A stretch of 64,000 nucleotides of DNA from Agrobacterium larrymoorei. GTDB taxonomy: Bacteria > Pseudomonadota > Alphaproteobacteria > Rhizobiales > Rhizobiaceae. The first letter of the stretch is position 1; the number at the start of each line of letters is the position of its first letter. Location of the stretch: contig NZ_JAUTBL010000001.1 of NCBI RefSeq assembly GCF_030819275.1, forward strand, positions 1,332,501 through 1,396,500. The letters are read 5' to 3'. The translations under genes were made by a program, and so were the position numbers. This document shows, in pieces, positions 24,441 to 33,625 of this stretch. A model generated the notes under the pieces. The model was not told where the DNA came from. It saw nothing but the letters and a program-made list of their open reading frames with translations, and searched no databases.

Positions 24441-25889
24441 ATGAGGAGAGCGGGGGCATGGCAGCAGCCGTTTTTCATGGGAATGCGTGCCGTCTTTTTT
24501 CTCGTCCTTGTCTTCCCGATGCTGACATTCGGTGCGGTGGATTTCGAACCGCTGGCCGTTATTACCATGGTGGTCGGGGTGAGCGCGGCGATCATGTGCT
24601 GGCGTCCGTTTCCATATCCGCGTGTGTCCTTCATTGCGGGGGTGGCGCTTGTCTGCCTCGTCGTTCTCGCTTTGACCCAATATGGGCAATCGTTACGGTT
24701 CTTCGACAACCCGTGGGAGCATCCCGCCTGGAGTTATATCAGGTCGTTTGTCGGACCGGTCGAGGGAGCCATGTCCGTGACACCGGAGCAGACCAAGGCT
24801 GATATCATCGTATGGTCACCGCTCCTGACTTTTGTCGTGGCGCTTCATCTCTTCAACCGTCGAGGCGAGGCCTTTCTGCTCCTGTCGATATTGTCGTATC
24901 TCGTAGCGGCGGTGGCAGCGATCAGTCTTTGCCAGTTCCTGCTTGCCCCTATGACGGTCGGGTTTGAGACGAAAACCGCCTATATCGGCAGTCTCACCGG
25001 CTTTTACATCAACAGGAATTCCGCAGGCACCTATTTTGGCATCGGTATTGTTATCAATGCCGGTTTGCTGGGTTTCTACTTGCAGAGTAGTAGCCTCAGG
25101 GCCCTTGCCAGCAAGGTCTTGAACCCCGGTCGCCTGACCAATGTGGAAAAAGCTACGTTTTATATGATAGTTGGTCTGCTCATGGACGTATTGGCGCTCG
25201 CGGCCACCCAGTCGCGTGGTGCAACGGCGTCGGTCTTCATCGGGCTGATCTGTCTCGTGTGGCTCTTCAATGGAGGGAAGAGGCGCCGTCGCCGTTCCGC
25301 CCCGAGATCAATTGCTCGAGGGTGGCGTTTGGCGCTCATCGTCAGTTTGATGTCGACAGCGACAGTGGTTGTTGCACAAGAAGCTATCTACCGCATGGGG
25401 GCTCAATCGGTCGATCAGGCACGGCTGTGCACATTTTCATCGACGGCGCAGGCGGTGCGAGACAATTGGCCGCTTGGCTCCGGTTTCGGCAGTTTCCCGG
25501 ATGTGTTCCCCGCCTATCGCTCACCGCAATGTTCCGGTATCGAGGGAGTCTGGGATGCTGCCCATAACTCCTACCTTGAGGGAGCGCTTGGGCTGGGCAT
25601 CGTTTTCGTCGTCGTTTTAGGGGTCGCGCTGACAGCGCTCGGATGGGCGCTTGTGACAGGCTTGCTTGAGCGGTCCCGCTACCGCTTCGCGCCGGTCATT
25701 GGCCTGACAAGCCTTCTCGTTGTCGCCTTGCATTCACTCGTAGATTTCCCCCTGCAAATCCCCGGAAACGCGCTCCTTCTTGCAGCCCTTCTTGCTGGCT
25801 GCGTGACGATCTCACTGGGAGAAAGACCATCGTTCGATCCGCTCGCGGATACGGCAGTGCAGCGCAGGTCGGCGGCAGATCAATCCTGA
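24441..25889 (+). CDS. O-antigen ligase/polymerase-like membrane protein (Wzy_C type)
   Basis: About 482 residues with some ten or more membrane segments and the large periplasmic loop of the WaaL/Wzy_C family. Within it are TQSRGATASVFIGLICLVWL, then LGSGFGSFPDVFPAYRSPQ and DAAHNSYLEGALGLGI, containing the conserved His/Glu segment. It probably polymerises repeat units or ligates the polymer. A GTG at 24366 would extend it by 25 residues into the preceding gene; neither start has a strong ribosome site. A second polymerase-like gene is at 37836. Confidence 0.82.
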   Translation: MRRAGAWQQPFFMGMRAVFFLVLVFPMLTFGAVDFEPLAVITMVVGVSAAIMCWRPFPYPRVSFIAGVALVCLVVLALTQYGQSLRFFDNPWEHPAWSYIRSFVGPVEGAMSVTPEQTKADIIVWSPLLTFVVALHLFNRRGEAFLLLSILSYLVAAVAAISLCQFLLAPMTVGFETKTAYIGSLTGFYINRNSAGTYFGIGIVINAGLLGFYLQSSSLRALASKVLNPGRLTNVEKATFYMIVGLLMDVLALAATQSRGATASVFIGLICLVWLFNGGKRRRRRSAPRSIARGWRLALIVSLMSTATVVVAQEAIYRMGAQSVDQARLCTFSSTAQAVRDNWPLGSGFGSFPDVFPAYRSPQCSGIEGVWDAAHNSYLEGALGLGIVFVVVLGVALTALGWALVTGLLERSRYRFAPVIGLTSLLVVALHSLVDFPLQIPGNALLLAALLAGCVTISLGERPSFDPLADTAVQRRSAADQS

Positions 25890-26722
25890 TGCGAAAGTTG
25901 GTTGATTTCTTCGTGAAGCTCCTGCCTGAGCGGGAAGAGGTAACAATCGCGCGCGCCGTTGCAAGAGTTCCCGATGGTGTGCGGGTGTACGTGATCGGCG
26001 ATATCCATGGTCGCGCGGACCTGCTTGCGCAAACCTTTGCCAAAATCGATGCCAATGAGGCCGCACACCCCTTCAAGCGTAATGTCACGGTGCTTCTAGG
26101 TGACTATGTTGACCGCGGTTTGCAGTCCCGCGAGGTCATTGATCAGTTGATCGAACGGCAGATGACGCGGCGTGTGGTGACGCTGCGTGGCAATCATGAT
26201 GACAGCATGCTGCGTGCGCTGAACGATATGGACATCGCACTGCGGTGGCTGGCTGCGGGAGGCCGCGAAACACTCCATGCTTATGGTATTACTGTTCCCG
26301 TCAATATCGACCGTGATAACGTTCATACCGTGATGGCTCTGGCCGTGAAGCAAATTCCCGCCGAACATAAAAGCTTTCTCGAAAGACTCCGCCTCTACGT
26401 AACGATCGGTGATTATGCCTTTGTTCACGCAGGCATCCGACCAGGAATCGCGCTTGAAAACCAATCAGCGGTGGATCTTATGTCGATCCGGCAACCCTTT
26501 CTCGACTGTGTCCTGCCGCATGATTTCATGATCGTGCATGGGCACACGCCGGTCACTAGCCCGGTTTTCAGGTCGAACCGGATCAATGTCGATACGGGCG
26601 CCTATATTACCGGGAATCTCACCTGCCTGGTTTTGGAAGAGGACAGGCAGTTTATTTTAGAACCCCGGAATGAAACTTGCCAAACTGTGCCCGGAAAAAT
26701 CAGATGCGGCACAGAGAACTGA
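25889..26722 (+). CDS. PPP-family metallophosphoesterase (serine/threonine phosphatase-like)
   Basis: A 277-residue calcineurin-like phosphatase with all three signature blocks of the PPP family: VIGDIHGRADLL (about residue 35), LLGDYVDRGLQSREVIDQL and VTLRGNHDD, followed by the C-terminal metal ligands FVHAGIRPG and IVHGHTP. It has no signal peptide, so it acts in the cytoplasm. Its ATG overlaps the stop of the polymerase-like gene (TGATG). It may dephosphorylate the tyrosine autokinase or another polysaccharide protein; the substrate is inferred from context only. Confidence 0.85.
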   Translation: MRKLVDFFVKLLPEREEVTIARAVARVPDGVRVYVIGDIHGRADLLAQTFAKIDANEAAHPFKRNVTVLLGDYVDRGLQSREVIDQLIERQMTRRVVTLRGNHDDSMLRALNDMDIALRWLAAGGRETLHAYGITVPVNIDRDNVHTVMALAVKQIPAEHKSFLERLRLYVTIGDYAFVHAGIRPGIALENQSAVDLMSIRQPFLDCVLPHDFMIVHGHTPVTSPVFRSNRINVDTGAYITGNLTCLVLEEDRQFILEPRNETCQTVPGKIRCGTEN

Positions 26723-27169
26723 GAGCATCGCACTGCTTCTTTATCGCTGGGCGACACGGTGGCTCCCTAAGCCGGTATTGTTACCCGATCACAGGCCCGA
26801 CGGGCATCACCCGGGTATAAGGCTGAGAAACGTCAGGTTATGAATCGAAGAGATCGCGACAGCGTCAAGTACGCCCCCCACGCGTTTTTTGCGATGTTAG
26901 CATTGCGACTGGTCTCTGCGGTATGCCCTGCCTTGCTTCCGGCTTGATCAAAATCACGGTCTTGAGAACGGCGCTCTCCTCGATTGGCTTGCAGGCAGCC
27001 TATGTCCCGTTGGTTATTTACTGTGTGCTTTGTTCAGTGAAACGAAGTCAGACGAAGTCGATGCCCAACCGCCTATCTGACGAGGCACCGCCTGCGCCCG
27101 CTTCGTCTCAAACAGAAGCTGTTCCGTAGCGCCTACGGGCACGCAGAGCTTCAATCCAAAGGATGGAAT
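26723..27169. other. 447-bp space inside the exopolysaccharide locus
   Basis: No convincing gene. A structured element at 26782-26817 has TACCCG pairing with CGGGTA, an inner GCCCG/CGGGC, and ATCAC repeated in both side loops. There is no T-run. It may be a leader hairpin for the mannose gene that follows. An open frame at 26923-27129 lacks a recognisable family and ribosome site. Confidence 0.4.
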
Positions 27170-28597
27170 ATGACAGGTAAGATTGTCCCTGTGATCATGG
27201 CAGGGGGCAAAGGCACGCGGTTGTGGCCGTTGTCACGTGCCACGGCAGCCAAGCAGTTTTTGACATTGATTGGCGACGAGACACTTTTTCAGTCCACTCT
27301 CTCGCGCGTAGCCGACAAAACTGTCTATGAGGCACCCTTGGTGGTGACCAATGAAGACTTCCGGTTTCTGGTCGCCGAGCAGGCGCGCGCCAAGGATATG
27401 GCGCTGTCTGGTATCGTTCTGGAACCTGTGGCGCGCAACACCGCGCCCGCCTTGGCCGCGGCAGCACGTATTGTCGTGGATAGGTTTGGTGAAGACACCA
27501 TGCTGTTTGTGCTGCCGTCGGACCATGCGATCACGATGGATGACAATTACCAAGCCGCCACCTCTGCCGCTTTGAGGGCGGCCGCGAAGGGAGAGCTGGT
27601 GACCTTCGGCATCACGCCGTTAGAGCCGGCAACAGGCTATGGCTATATCGAACTGGGCGGTCAGTTGGAGAAGGGCGCCTATGCGGTTGGTCGGTTTGTG
27701 GAGAAACCGAATGCCGAGACCGCCCAGGCGCTGATCGATACCGGCAATTATTACTGGAACTCAGGCATGTTCCTGTTTTCGGCAGCCGCAATTATCGCTG
27801 AATTGGAGCTTTATTCGCCTGACGTTGTGACGGCTGTGGATCGTGCGGTTGCGGAGGCAACGCTGGACGCTGATTTTATTCGGCTCGATCGCGATGCATT
27901 TGCGCAAGCACCTTCGATTTCGATCGACTACGCGGTGATGGAAAAGACCGCCAATGCCGCCGTTGTCCCGTCCTCCATCCAATGGTCGGATCTGGGAAGT
28001 TGGGATGCGGTCTGGAAAATCGGAGAAGTGGACGGCGACGGTAACGTGGTGCAGGGCAATGTCACTGTACGCAACACCACAAACTCGCTGGTAATTTCCC
28101 GCAATGCCCATATGGCCGTGCAGGGCATGGATGGCGTGGCCGTGATCGCCTCGGAGGATGCGGTTTTGGTGGGGCGTCTGGACAATGCGCAGGATGTGGG
28201 CAATCTGGTGAAGTTACTGGCCGCCGACCGGAAAACGGCAAGCCTGACCGAAACACATCCAACATCGCTGCGTCCCTGGGGTGGGTATACGTCGATCCTT
28301 AACGGTGATCGCTTCCAGGTGAAGCGCTTGTTCGTTCATCCCGCCAAGAAGTTGTCCTTGCAAAAGCACCATCATCGGGCGGAGCACTGGATCTGCGTGA
28401 AGGGAACGGCGGAGGTCACCATCGGCGATCAGGTCACCATCTTGCACGAGAACCAGTCCATCTACATCCCGCAGGGAGCTGTGCACCGGCTTGGCAATCC
28501 GGGTAAAATTCTGTTGGAAATGATCGAGATCCAGACTGGGTCTTATCTGGGCGAGGACGACATTGTCCGTCTTGTCGATGAATTCGGCAGGACCTGA
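27170..28597 (+). CDS. manC: Mannose-1-phosphate guanylyltransferase / mannose-6-phosphate isomerase
   Basis: A 475-residue bifunctional type II enzyme making GDP-mannose. The N-terminal nucleotidyltransferase has VIMAGGKGTRLWPLSR (about residues 9-24), LVVTNEDFRFLVAEQ, VLPSDHAI and FVEKPNAETA. The C-terminal cupin isomerase domain has RPWGGYTSILNGDRFQVKRL, LQKHHHRAEHWICVKGTAEVT and IPQGAVHRLGNPG. Length and order match ManC/XanB/CpsB. It predicts mannose or a mannose-derived sugar in the polysaccharide. Confidence 0.94.
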   Translation: MTGKIVPVIMAGGKGTRLWPLSRATAAKQFLTLIGDETLFQSTLSRVADKTVYEAPLVVTNEDFRFLVAEQARAKDMALSGIVLEPVARNTAPALAAAARIVVDRFGEDTMLFVLPSDHAITMDDNYQAATSAALRAAAKGELVTFGITPLEPATGYGYIELGGQLEKGAYAVGRFVEKPNAETAQALIDTGNYYWNSGMFLFSAAAIIAELELYSPDVVTAVDRAVAEATLDADFIRLDRDAFAQAPSISIDYAVMEKTANAAVVPSSIQWSDLGSWDAVWKIGEVDGDGNVVQGNVTVRNTTNSLVISRNAHMAVQGMDGVAVIASEDAVLVGRLDNAQDVGNLVKLLAADRKTASLTETHPTSLRPWGGYTSILNGDRFQVKRLFVHPAKKLSLQKHHHRAEHWICVKGTAEVTIGDQVTILHENQSIYIPQGAVHRLGNPGKILLEMIEIQTGSYLGEDDIVRLVDEFGRT

Positions 28598-28639
28598 TCG
28601 GGGCGCTGGGAAGCAGCCCGATACTGGACGCAAAGCCTC

Positions 28640-29599
28640 ATGAGAAACATACTCTTCCACATTTGTGCGACCCTGCTGGGTCTGGCGCTGGCTGTTTTTG
28701 CCCTGCGATATACCACTGACCTATGGGCGCCGGCTGTCGTTTTCTCCCTCCAGCTGCATGCCGGTGTCGCAATGATGCTGTTGGCGCTGTTTTGTCTGGC
28801 TTTGCGACCCGGTGCAGTTTCTATGGCTATGTTGTGCGCAACCGTATTGGTTGTTTGCCATGCTGTTCTGATGATTTGGAATTCGCTGCCGCCGACATTC
28901 TCGACTGAGACCACCAGCACGCGAAGCCTGCGAGTGCTGTCCTTTAACGTCCTGGGCGAAAATCTTGAAAACGGTGGTGCGATCGCCGACTACATCCTGC
29001 AATCGGGGGCAGACATCGCCTATGTCATGGAAGCTGCCCCGGTTGGCTTACATCTGGATCGCCTGTCAAAAATCTTCCCGTATCGCATCGGCTGCGGAGA
29101 CCATACGAGCACATGCGATCTGCTGCTGTTGTCAAAATATCCACTGGAGACGGTTTATGTCGGCAATCTCAGTGATTTGCGCAAGGATCGGTTTGCAACG
29201 GCCCAAATTCATCTGGGCAGCGTCACGCTGTCTCTGGCCGCAGCGCATCTGAGCAAACCTTATTTTGACAAGTACCATACAGATGAGCTGGCGGGACTTG
29301 GTGAAGCCCTCAGTAAGATCGACGGTCCTTTGGTGCTCGCGGGTGATTTCAACGCGGCAACCATAGCCCCCGACATGCAAGGCCTTTTGAAGCGCACTGG
29401 ATTGACGACGGCTGGCTTGGAGCCAGCGACGTGGCCGACCGGCGCAGGAATTCTGGGCGTTCCCATCGACCATATTTTCATTCGTCTGCCAGTGATGGCG
29501 CAAAAATTGTCCCGCATCCCGTCGAGTTTTGGTTCCAACCATTATGGGTTGATCGCAGACCTCACCGTTCCGAGCGGCGGCCTCTCGCCCGGACCCTGA
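28640..29599 (+). CDS. Membrane-anchored endonuclease/exonuclease/phosphatase (EEP) family protein
   Basis: A 319-residue protein with three N-terminal membrane segments (about residues 5-80) and an EEP fold: LRVLSFNVLGEN, DIAYVMEA, LVLAGDFNAA, PIDHIFIR and SNHYGLIADL supply the conserved Asn, Glu, Asp/Asn and His residues. Homologs hydrolyse phosphodiesters of nucleic acids, phospholipids or phosphosugars. The catalytic part is probably periplasmic. Within this locus a lipid- or polymer-linked phosphate is a likely substrate, but this is inference. Confidence 0.8.
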   Translation: MRNILFHICATLLGLALAVFALRYTTDLWAPAVVFSLQLHAGVAMMLLALFCLALRPGAVSMAMLCATVLVVCHAVLMIWNSLPPTFSTETTSTRSLRVLSFNVLGENLENGGAIADYILQSGADIAYVMEAAPVGLHLDRLSKIFPYRIGCGDHTSTCDLLLLSKYPLETVYVGNLSDLRKDRFATAQIHLGSVTLSLAAAHLSKPYFDKYHTDELAGLGEALSKIDGPLVLAGDFNAATIAPDMQGLLKRTGLTTAGLEPATWPTGAGILGVPIDHIFIRLPVMAQKLSRIPSSFGSNHYGLIADLTVPSGGLSPGP

Positions 29600-29648
29600 C
29601 CGGCTCTGCCCCTTCATTCAACACGACCTTTTGGAAGGCGTTCTCACC

Positions 29649-30842
29649 ATGAAAAATGGGAACTTAAAGGCACCCCCGCTGCCGGTGGTGATCCTGTCTA
29701 CGGCTGATATAGATGCGCCGATCTGGACCAATAAACAGCATATTGCGGCGCGCCTCGTGGCCGAGCGTGAGGTCCATTATATTGAATCCCTCGGTCTGCG
29801 GGCACCGGGATTGAGCGTCAAGGATCTGCGCCGGATCCTGGCGCGGATTTCGACAATCCTTTGGAAAAGGAGCAATCCTCCAAACATCAACGCATCTGGC
29901 AAGCGCCGTGAAGGCGTCGAGGCGTTACATAGACATCTGCCCATGGTTATCCCGTTTCACGCCTTTGCGCCGGTGCGTGCGTTCAATCGGTGGATGATCA
30001 AGCGCCGTATCCAGCCGCACTTGCCCGAGCGCTATGCGCTTTGGAGCTTCTCACCCCTGACCTATGGGCTGGAGGAACGGGCGGAGATGGTCGTGTATCA
30101 TTCGGTCGACCTGTTGCACACGATTGACGGCATCCCGCGCAAAGCGTTGCTTCAAGCCGAGCGTCGGCTGGTTACGCGGGCTGATGTGCTGGTTGCATCA
30201 AGTACAGGTGTCGCAAACCATCTGCGGGCCCTCCATGCGAACCCGATGGTGTGGGAAAATGTCGCCGACATCGATCTGTTTCAGGGGCTGCGCGCACCGG
30301 CATCGGATCGTGAGCGGCGCGCTATTTTCGTCGGCAACCTCACACCCAGCAAAATCGACTTCGCAATATTCGAGGCCATCATCGCCAAGGGGGTACGGCT
30401 TGCGCTGGCAGGACCGTTCAGCATTGATGGTACGAAACGTGACCCCGCGCTTGCCCGGCTGCTGGCCTCGCCACTTGTCACCTATCTTGGCACGCTGAAC
30501 CAGCAGGAAATGGCGGTAGAAATTGGCAAGAGCTGGGTCGGGATCATCCCCTATCACCTCAATCAATACACAACGGGCGTGTTTCCAATGAAGGTCTACG
30601 AGTATCTGGCTGCTGGTTTGCCGGTTGTCGCAACGGCATTGCCAAGCATATCGGGCCGTGCGATCCCCGGGGTCACGATCGCCTCACCACAAGAGTTTGC
30701 CGAGGTCGTTGCTCGTGCTTGTACAGGCGAATACGCTCCCCCGCCGGGTGATTTCAGCAAAAACAGCTGGGATGCGCGCCTTGAACAGATCCGGACATTA
30801 CTCGATTCCGGCCAGCAAAGGGCCGTGGAAGCTGCGCTTTAG
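29649..30842 (+). CDS. Glycosyltransferase (GT-B fold)
   Basis: About 397 residues without a signal peptide. The C-terminal nucleotide-sugar domain shows AIFVGNLTPSKIDFAIFEAI, VRLALAGPFSIDGT, VTYLGTLNQQEMA and MKVYEYLAAGLPVVATALPSI, with the Glu of the GT4-type donor site. It adds one sugar of the repeat unit on the cytoplasmic face. The ATG at 29649 is preferred over the TTG at 29631 because GGAAGG lies in front of it. Sugar specificity unknown. Confidence 0.85.
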   Translation: MKNGNLKAPPLPVVILSTADIDAPIWTNKQHIAARLVAEREVHYIESLGLRAPGLSVKDLRRILARISTILWKRSNPPNINASGKRREGVEALHRHLPMVIPFHAFAPVRAFNRWMIKRRIQPHLPERYALWSFSPLTYGLEERAEMVVYHSVDLLHTIDGIPRKALLQAERRLVTRADVLVASSTGVANHLRALHANPMVWENVADIDLFQGLRAPASDRERRAIFVGNLTPSKIDFAIFEAIIAKGVRLALAGPFSIDGTKRDPALARLLASPLVTYLGTLNQQEMAVEIGKSWVGIIPYHLNQYTTGVFPMKVYEYLAAGLPVVATALPSISGRAIPGVTIASPQEFAEVVARACTGEYAPPPGDFSKNSWDARLEQIRTLLDSGQQRAVEAAL

Positions 30843-30843
30843 G

Positions 30844-32124
30844 ATGCCGATGCGCTATGTTCGCGACGCGCTACCGCTTATGCGCAGTCTCATTGCTTAT
30901 GCGGCGATGCCGGCAGCAGGGATAATCACGGCCCCAATCCTGGCGCACGCCCTGGGCGCCACCGGGCGAGGGCAGTTAGCGGGTATTCTTCAGCCCATGA
31001 CCCTGGCCGCTGCCGTGGCAGCGCTCGGTGTACCCTCTGCCGTTACTTATTTCATCGGCCGGCAGTCTCCACCAGGCAAGGTCATTCGGCTGGCGGTGGT
31101 CATAGCACTGATCATGACTTTTCTCGTAGGTTTGGCGTTGTTCTGGTACTCTGCGAGAATTGCCGAGCAACTCGATATAAGCCGTACTTTCTTGCTGCTG
31201 ATTTGGGCGGCGTTCTTGCCGAGTGCCTTGATCGCCATCCGGCGTGGGCACATTCAGGGGTTGCGGCGATATGGTGCGCTTGATCTCGAGCGGATGCTGG
31301 GGTCAGGTTTGCGTGTGGGTGCCATCGTCCTGCTCTGGATAATCGGCGTGAAATCCGTGATCGCCTTTGCCGCCATCTATATGATTGCAGGACTCAGCGC
31401 ATCGGCGGTGCTTCGGCTTCCGGGGAATGCGAATGCCGCAAACACATTGAGACGCCAAAGCGGCAACATAATCCCGGAATTTACAAGCGCGTCTTTTTTC
31501 TCATACGCGATACTGTCCGCCTTCGGGACGATTGCGGCTACAGTGTCAGCCCGCCTCGATCAGGCGATCATGCCTGCAATTGTCGCGACCAATGATCTGG
31601 GATACTATTCTGTTGCCGTCACGGTTGCAGAAGTGCCTGGAATTATTACGGCAGTGCTTACGCGCAACGTACTGGCCGAAGTGGCTGGCGGCATCCACAG
31701 ACAATCAGTGCTTCGCTCGATACTGCTCGGCGGATTTGCGCAGGTGGCCTTGACCATCGTAATCCTCGTAAGCCTTCCCTATGCCGTTCCTATCGTGTTC
31801 GGTGGGGATTTTGCGCCTGCTGTGGCATTAATCCGGATTCTGCTGCTGGGTACCTTTATCGGTTACTGGGCCAATGTCGTCGCCGCGTATCTCGGTGGCC
31901 TGGGCAGGCCCGGCTACAATTCTTTGGGGCAGGCCGCCGCCGCGTTCACGACGATCATTCTGTTTTGGGCTGCCTGGCAGCGAATGGGCGCCGCGACAGC
32001 TGCATGGATCAGCGTCTGGTCGCAGGCCGCTGCACTCGCCACGGCGCTTGTTCTGGTTACTCGGCTAAGTCCGCGCGGACAAAGCCGGAATGTTTCAAAC
32101 CCAAATGCGGAAGACGCAAACTAA
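30844..32124 (+). CDS. Wzx-like polysaccharide flippase
   Basis: A 426-residue membrane protein with about 12 hydrophobic segments and the MATE/MOP-superfamily start (GIITAPILAHALGATGRGQLAGILQPMTLAAAVAALG). It would flip lipid-linked repeat units to the periplasm. The frame is open further upstream, but ATG 30844, one base after the glycosyltransferase stop, starts directly before the first helix. Wzx and the polymerases support a Wzx/Wzy-dependent pathway. Confidence 0.87.
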   Translation: MPMRYVRDALPLMRSLIAYAAMPAAGIITAPILAHALGATGRGQLAGILQPMTLAAAVAALGVPSAVTYFIGRQSPPGKVIRLAVVIALIMTFLVGLALFWYSARIAEQLDISRTFLLLIWAAFLPSALIAIRRGHIQGLRRYGALDLERMLGSGLRVGAIVLLWIIGVKSVIAFAAIYMIAGLSASAVLRLPGNANAANTLRRQSGNIIPEFTSASFFSYAILSAFGTIAATVSARLDQAIMPAIVATNDLGYYSVAVTVAEVPGIITAVLTRNVLAEVAGGIHRQSVLRSILLGGFAQVALTIVILVSLPYAVPIVFGGDFAPAVALIRILLLGTFIGYWANVVAAYLGGLGRPGYNSLGQAAAAFTTIILFWAAWQRMGAATAAWISVWSQAAALATALVLVTRLSPRGQSRNVSNPNAEDAN

Positions 32125-32125
32125 T

Positions 32126-32584
32126 ATGCTTCTTACAGAACCGGCTCGTCTCTGGCTCCTGTCCACCCGGTACCATCGCGAAGGTAAACGCCGAAGGGCA
32201 CGGCTGATTAAAGCCTATCTTTTCCTTGTTTTTCGTGCCGCTCTCCCGCCGGAAGCGGTACTTGCGGGGCTTCCATCTCTTGGTCATTTTGCGATGAATA
32301 TCGTTGTTCATCCCAACGTATCCCTGGGTCGCGATGTGAGGCTGTGGCATTGCGTTACGCTGTCAGTCAGCGATTCTCCCGGGACCAAATCGCGATTGAC
32401 CATCGGCGACAGAGTAGAGATCGGCACGGGTGCGGTGATCATCGCTCCCCTGCGCAGCAGCATGTCCATTTGCAACGATGTCAGGATTGGGGCGAACTCG
32501 GTTGTGACTCGTTCGATTACACAGCCTGGCACCTATGCCGGCGCCCCTGCGGTGCGCGTCATACCACGCGAAAAGGTTGAATAA
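32126..32584 (+). CDS. CysE-like hexapeptide acetyltransferase
   Basis: About 152 residues. The second half is a left-handed beta-helix with isoleucine-patch repeats (IGDRVEIGTGAVIIAP, ICNDVRIGANSVVTRSI, GTYAGAPAVRVI) and a catalytic-type His (RLWHCVTLSV) in the serine-acetyltransferase arrangement. In polysaccharide loci such proteins acetylate sugars. The ATG at 32126 with GGAAG 12 nt upstream is chosen; starts at 32090 or 32105 are possible. Its stop overlaps the start of the next glycosyltransferase (TAATG). Confidence 0.85.
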   Translation: MLLTEPARLWLLSTRYHREGKRRRARLIKAYLFLVFRAALPPEAVLAGLPSLGHFAMNIVVHPNVSLGRDVRLWHCVTLSVSDSPGTKSRLTIGDRVEIGTGAVIIAPLRSSMSICNDVRIGANSVVTRSITQPGTYAGAPAVRVIPREKVE

Positions 32585-33606
32585 TGCGTATCCTCTTCGT
32601 CACGCTTGAGGTCTTCGGCGGCGCGAAAAAAGGCGGCGGTGAACGCTATGTAACGGAACTGGCCCGTGCCGCGCGAAACCGGGGGTTGACTGTCGATGTC
32701 GTTGTTGTGCGGTCCTTGCGCGAATTTGCAGAACTTGGCGATCTCGATGAGCCGGCGCATGCTATTTCGTTCTGGAATTTTGTTACTCGCGTGCGCACCT
32801 GTGACGTTGTCCACGTGCATCAGCTCAACACTCCGGGCTTCGACTATTCGGTCATACTCGCAAAATTGTTTAGGAAATTACTGGTGTTGACTGACCATGG
32901 AGGGGGGGTGTTAACACCGGGGCGTGTGCTTGGACGCGCGCGGCTCAGAATGCTGGACGCAGCAGCCTTTGTAAGTGACTGGAGCAGGCAAGACGTCGAT
33001 CCTCGAGGCTTGGTTGCGCGCCATGCCATAATCTTGGGCGGTGGAAACCATTTGCCCGAAGCGCAACCATTAAAACGCCGCTATGACTTCGGCTTTGTCG
33101 GCCGACTGATACCTCATAAGGGGGCACATATCGCGATTGAGGCATTGCCTGAAGGAAGGAGCCTGATCATCGCTGGCCAAGCGCGCGAAGCCAAGTATTT
33201 TGAGGTGCTAAAGCAACTCGCCGCCGGCAAGGATGTGACCTTTGTTTCGGACGCTTCTGATGCCATGGTCGCAAATCTACATAAGTCTGTAAATTATCTT
33301 CTCGTTCCTTCTGTCGACAAGTATGGGAACCAGACATTTTCCCGTCCAGAGCTTCTTGGCATAGTGGCGCTGGAAGCATTGGCGGCTGGCACACCAGTCA
33401 TTGGCTCCAATCTAGGAGGGCTGGGAGAGGTTCTAAAGCTTGCGGGACAGCAGGCTGTGACGCCGGGAGATGTTGGTGAATGGCGACATGCATTAATTCT
33501 TTCTGACGGGATTTCGCCAGAGCAGTTACGATGCGCCGACTTCACCTGGGATGCCGTTGCGCAGCGGTGCGAAGAGCTTTACTCCCGTGCGCGTTCGCAC
33601 ATATAA
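32584..33606 (+). CDS. Glycosyltransferase (GT4-like)
   Basis: A 340-residue GT-B enzyme. The N-terminus ILFVTLEVFGGAKKGGGERYVTELARAA is the acceptor-side Gly-rich loop. The C-terminal half has YDFGFVGRLIPHKGAHIAIEAL and RPELLGIVALEALAAGTPVIGSNLGGLGEVL, the GT4 E-x7-E motif. It acts on the cytoplasmic face in assembly of the repeat unit; donor unknown. Confidence 0.87.
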   Translation: MRILFVTLEVFGGAKKGGGERYVTELARAARNRGLTVDVVVVRSLREFAELGDLDEPAHAISFWNFVTRVRTCDVVHVHQLNTPGFDYSVILAKLFRKLLVLTDHGGGVLTPGRVLGRARLRMLDAAAFVSDWSRQDVDPRGLVARHAIILGGGNHLPEAQPLKRRYDFGFVGRLIPHKGAHIAIEALPEGRSLIIAGQAREAKYFEVLKQLAAGKDVTFVSDASDAMVANLHKSVNYLLVPSVDKYGNQTFSRPELLGIVALEALAAGTPVIGSNLGGLGEVLKLAGQQAVTPGDVGEWRHALILSDGISPEQLRCADFTWDAVAQRCEELYSRARSHI

Positions 33607-33625
33607 TGCGAGGTTAACCAGTTTA

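Noticed and set aside
26923..27129. Small open frame before manC
   Set aside because: No ribosome site, no family similarity and no overlap-coupling like the real genes of this locus.
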